Below are positions 61,932 through 64,000 of a DNA stretch of 64,000 bases, piece after piece. Source of the stretch: Thermohalobaculum sp039026375 (GTDB taxonomy: Bacteria; Pseudomonadota; Alphaproteobacteria; Rhodobacterales; Rhodobacteraceae); assembly GCA_039026375.1 (NCBI GenBank), contig JBCCML010000008.1, positions 59,438 through 123,437 of the forward strand. Direction: 5' to 3'. Positions within the stretch are counted from its first letter, which is position 1; every line of letters starts with the position of its first letter. The notes beneath the pieces were generated by a model. The model ran no database searches. It saw nothing but the letters and a program-made list of their open reading frames with translations, and had not been told where the DNA came from. Made by a program: the position numbers and the translations under genes.

Positions 61932-62586
61932 ACCCGGCCCCACGTACGGTTCGGATCAGCTCGGTGGAGAACCCGCGATCAACCTTTGCCCTTAGGCGGC
62001 TCATGTGGGTTTGCACCAAGCTGGTCTTGGGGTCGAACCGATACCCCCAGATCTTCTCCAGAAGCATCGTGCGCGTAACGACCTGACCTTGGTGCAGCAT
62101 CAGATACTCAAGGATCCGGAACTCATGCGGTGACAGGTCCAGCAAAATATCGGCGCGTTTCACGGTGCGCTTCAGCCGGTTTAAATACAGATCGGCGATA
62201 AGGATTTCCGTCACCTCATCGACCAGCGGGGGGCGGCGTGTGAGGGCGCGAAGGCGGGCATAGAGCTCGTCAAACGCGAACGGTTTTACGAGGTAATCGT
62301 CGGCGCCGCCCGACAGACCGTCCACCCGCTCATCGATCCCACTGCGCGCCGAAAGGATAAGGATCGGCGTGGCGACATTGCTGGCACGCAACAAGCGCAC
62401 CGCGTCAAGCCCGTCCATGCCAGGCAGCATGCGGTCGAAGATGATTACATCAAAGCTTAGATCGGCCGCGGCGCATATCGCGTCCGCAGCGGTCACACAG
62501 TGTTCGACGAGCGCGCCGCTTTCCGTAAGCCCGCGGATCACAAACGCAGCCGTCTCGTCATTGTCTTCGACCAGTAGAACTCTCAC
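61912..62586 (-). CDS. OmpR/PhoB-family response regulator
   Basis: This 224-residue regulator has an N-terminal receiver with Asp51 (IIFDRMLPGMDG), ALSAR-type Ser (LILSARSG) and Lys in LVKPFAFDEL. A C-terminal winged helix (LLDLSPHEFRILEYLMLHQGQ, VQTHMSRLRAKVD, TVRGAGYVI) follows. I chose the GTG at 62586 because GGAGG lies seven bases upstream; the longer frame is not supported. It overlaps the kinase start and heads the RR-kinase-G8 block, so it may control the G8 gene and itself. Confidence 0.93.
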   Translation of the reverse strand: MRVLLVEDNDETAAFVIRGLTESGALVEHCVTAADAICAAADLSFDVIIFDRMLPGMDGLDAVRLLRASNVATPILILSARSGIDERVDGLSGGADDYLVKPFAFDELYARLRALTRRPPLVDEVTEILIADLYLNRLKRTVKRADILLDLSPHEFRILEYLMLHQGQVVTRTMLLEKIWGYRFDPKTSLVQTHMSRLRAKVDRGFSTELIRTVRGAGYVIAAP

Positions 62587-63057
62587 ATGCACCCTCCAGC
62601 CCCGGCTCGTGGCCTGATCTAAACTCACTTTGGACGACTGGACCCTTCTCCGCATAATACAATTTCGTAAAGAAGCGGGTCTGAGGCAAATGAAGTGGAA
62701 GTGACCCCTCAGCCGGGTTGTTGAAGTACTTAGCGTCGGTGTAGCCGACCGGCAATTTGCAGCCTTGTTGATCGGCGAGCAAGAGAATGAACCCTTTCAC
62801 AAGCGCGAGGGTTGCATCCACGGTCGATGCGCTGATCTGATTGCCAGTGCACCGGATCCGCGTCTTCCCGGGGTGGGCCTTGAACCGCCTACCCCAGTCA
62901 TGTTGGAACCGCTTTAAGTCTCTGCCGTCAATGGGTGCCTCGCACTCGGTGAAGGCCGCAGCGATTTTGTCCAGAGTGGCTTCGACTCTGCCCTTCGCGA
63001 CCTTCAGGTGTCCAAGAAATGCTTCAAACGCCCATGGTCAGCGATAACTTGAGACAT
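62587..63057 (-). pseudogene. frameshifted gene remnant, function unknown
   Basis: An ATG at 63057 begins MSQVIADHG, after which the frame is lost near 63033; a +1 shift continues with FEAFLGHLKVAKGRVEATLDKIAAAFTECEAP and further through IDGRDLKRFQHDWGRRFKAHPGKTRIRCTGNQISASTVDA. It then reads on towards the response regulator promoter without a convincing end. The two parts join well if one base was lost. The helical, basic, DNA- or protein-binding-like sequence is not recognised. It may be a decayed gene of the element. Confidence 0.55.
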
Positions 63058-63219
63058 GGTGTGCCTCTAAGAAGATGTGTTGATTTCAAGGGCACCGAAT
63101 GGGTTTGTTTAGGCGACAAGGCGCTGAACAAGCACAGATTGGCTGGGTTAAACGGCTCTGCCGTTCGACGCCCTACTTCTCAGCACGATATTTGATGAAA
63201 GCTTGGGCAGTGCAAACGC
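63058..63219. other. short gap without a recognisable gene
   Basis: This 162-base stretch between the pseudogene start and the TPR protein's stop shows no RNA gene or repeat. Confidence 0.4.
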
Positions 63220-64000
63220 CTATTTCAGACCTGCGGCTTCCAAGTCGGCGACTATCGCATTGCGGACATTTTCATCTACCACAAGGTATCTGTGCAGGAC
63301 GAATTCGACACCAAATCTGGGTATTCGTTCTTTGACCCGTTCAATGACATATCGAGCGTCGGCTAAATGGCCTAATTGGCTAAGTGCGCAAATCTCGACC
63401 ACATCAGCCAAACATCGTGCCTGGGGTTTCAACTGCGCCGTTCTTGCGCATTCCAATGCTTCTTCCGGCATCTTGAGAAGTAACAACGCCAACGCGCGGC
63501 CAGCCATGATCGAGGAGCGATAGTAGTCCTGAGGTGTCGTGATCAACGCTTCGTCGAAGGCTCTTACCGCATCTTCCGGCTGGTTCATCTGACAGTGCCC
63601 CAAACCGACCATATGATGTCCCCAACCTAAGTTTGGGTTGTAGGATAAGGCGCGTTTTGCTGAGCGCATCGAAGCTGCAAAATCACCAAGTGCAAATTGT
63701 GACTTGCTGAGCGCGAGCCAAGCCGTAGGGGCTTTCTCATTCATCTCAATGGCCTGATGGGCCAGCGCCAAGGCGCGCATTCGGCTTTCGGTCTGCCGCT
63801 CAGCCGATGAGACAGGTGGTCTACCAATGTCAAGAATGCGTTGATGGGAGAGCGTTATGGAGATCGCTGCTATGGCATCCACAAAACCGGGATCAAGTTC
63901 AACGGCACGTTCAAAGTGTCGAATTGCCTGCTCTTGTGCCTCGTAGGCGTTCGTGAACATCAGCGAGCGTCCCACCACAAAGTGTTCCCAATGATCCAGG
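63220..64000 (-). CDS. TPR-containing protein, C-terminal part (5' end outside window)
   Basis: The frame is open to the right edge of the window, so only the C-terminal 259 residues or so are seen. It contains several tetratricopeptide repeats, for example AIRHFERAVELDPGFVDA, APTAWLALSKSQFALGDF and PEDAVRAFDEALI, and begins with a DHWEHFVVGRSLMFTNA segment. This layout is typical of the C-terminal TPR half of adenylate/guanylate cyclase or CadC-like regulators with TPR. The N-terminal domain that would decide this is not in the window. It ends at 63220 with a TAA-type stop. Confidence 0.7.
   Translation of the reverse strand, partial: LDHWEHFVVGRSLMFTNAYEAQEQAIRHFERAVELDPGFVDAIAAISITLSHQRILDIGRPPVSSAERQTESRMRALALAHQAIEMNEKAPTAWLALSKSQFALGDFAASMRSAKRALSYNPNLGWGHHMVGLGHCQMNQPEDAVRAFDEALITTPQDYYRSSIMAGRALALLLLKMPEEALECARTAQLKPQARCLADVVEICALSQLGHLADARYVIERVKERIPRFGVEFVLHRYLVVDENVRNAIVADLEAAGLK

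Noticed and set aside
63061..63219. Insertion-sequence remnant
   Set aside because: No terminal repeats or transposase motif could be identified.

Overview
The window looks like a chromosome segment of a marine-type alphaproteobacterium of the order Rhodobacterales (roseobacter/Paracoccus relatives). This rests on high G+C, the polyhydroxybutyrate genes phaZ, phaR, phaA and phaB, a TIGR02300-type acidic protein beside tRNA-Ala(GGC), an RSP_7527-like small protein, a DUF6356-like protein, a twin-transmembrane small protein and the style of the chemotaxis locus. No species is assigned.

Layout. 1-3585 (minus): amidase, DUF1028 protein and gamma-glutamyltransferase in a tightly overlapping operon; the last gene runs off the left edge. 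3699-6376: a CACHE/HAMP histidine kinase, tRNA-Ala and the TIGR02300 protein. 6558-15410: PHB metabolism (phaZ; phaR divergent from phaA-phaB), interrupted by a YgjP-type metallopeptidase, a shrunken CobW-like protein, an alkaline-phosphatase-superfamily enzyme, 3-methyladenine glycosylase I and a degenerate EAL protein. 15478-17536: a small conserved protein, a GcvA-like LysR regulator and a glutamine amidotransferase. 17606-27694: a chemotaxis locus (cheA-cheW-MCP-cheW-cheR-cheB) plus a STAS-CheY-EAL operon and a divergent, unrecognised helical protein. 27821-34080: tamA-tamB. 34255-42765: mixed core genes (etfBA, EamA exporter, Lrp regulator, cobalamin adenosyltransferase, SDR) and several unknowns. 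42903-45633: an arginine-type amidinotransferase and a TauD-like dioxygenase.

From about 45676 to at least 56720 lies an integrated mobile element. It starts in the 5' half of a tRNA-Arg(CCU) gene whose sequence breaks off just after the anticodon stem. It carries a tyrosine integrase with an in-frame stop near its N-terminus, an AlpA-like regulator, a minimal second tyrosine recombinase, two lipoproteins (one a nucleoside-hydrolase-like protein), an intergenic region rich in inverted repeats, two HerA/VirD4-like ATPases, a replication-relaxation protein, a DnaG-like CHC2 zinc-finger protein without TOPRIM, and a 49-residue arginine-rich protein between two terminators. No complete relaxase, type IV secretion channel, capsid or portal gene is visible, so it is best called an unclassified mobilizable or satellite-like element.

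Right of the element (56868-62586) an OmpR-type response regulator, a histidine kinase and a 1201-residue G8/beta-helix surface protein form one co-directional block. It is followed by a frameshifted pseudogene and the C-terminal part of a TPR protein that leaves the window at the right edge. Whether this block belongs to the island is unresolved, because no 3' half of the tRNA-Arg gene could be found.
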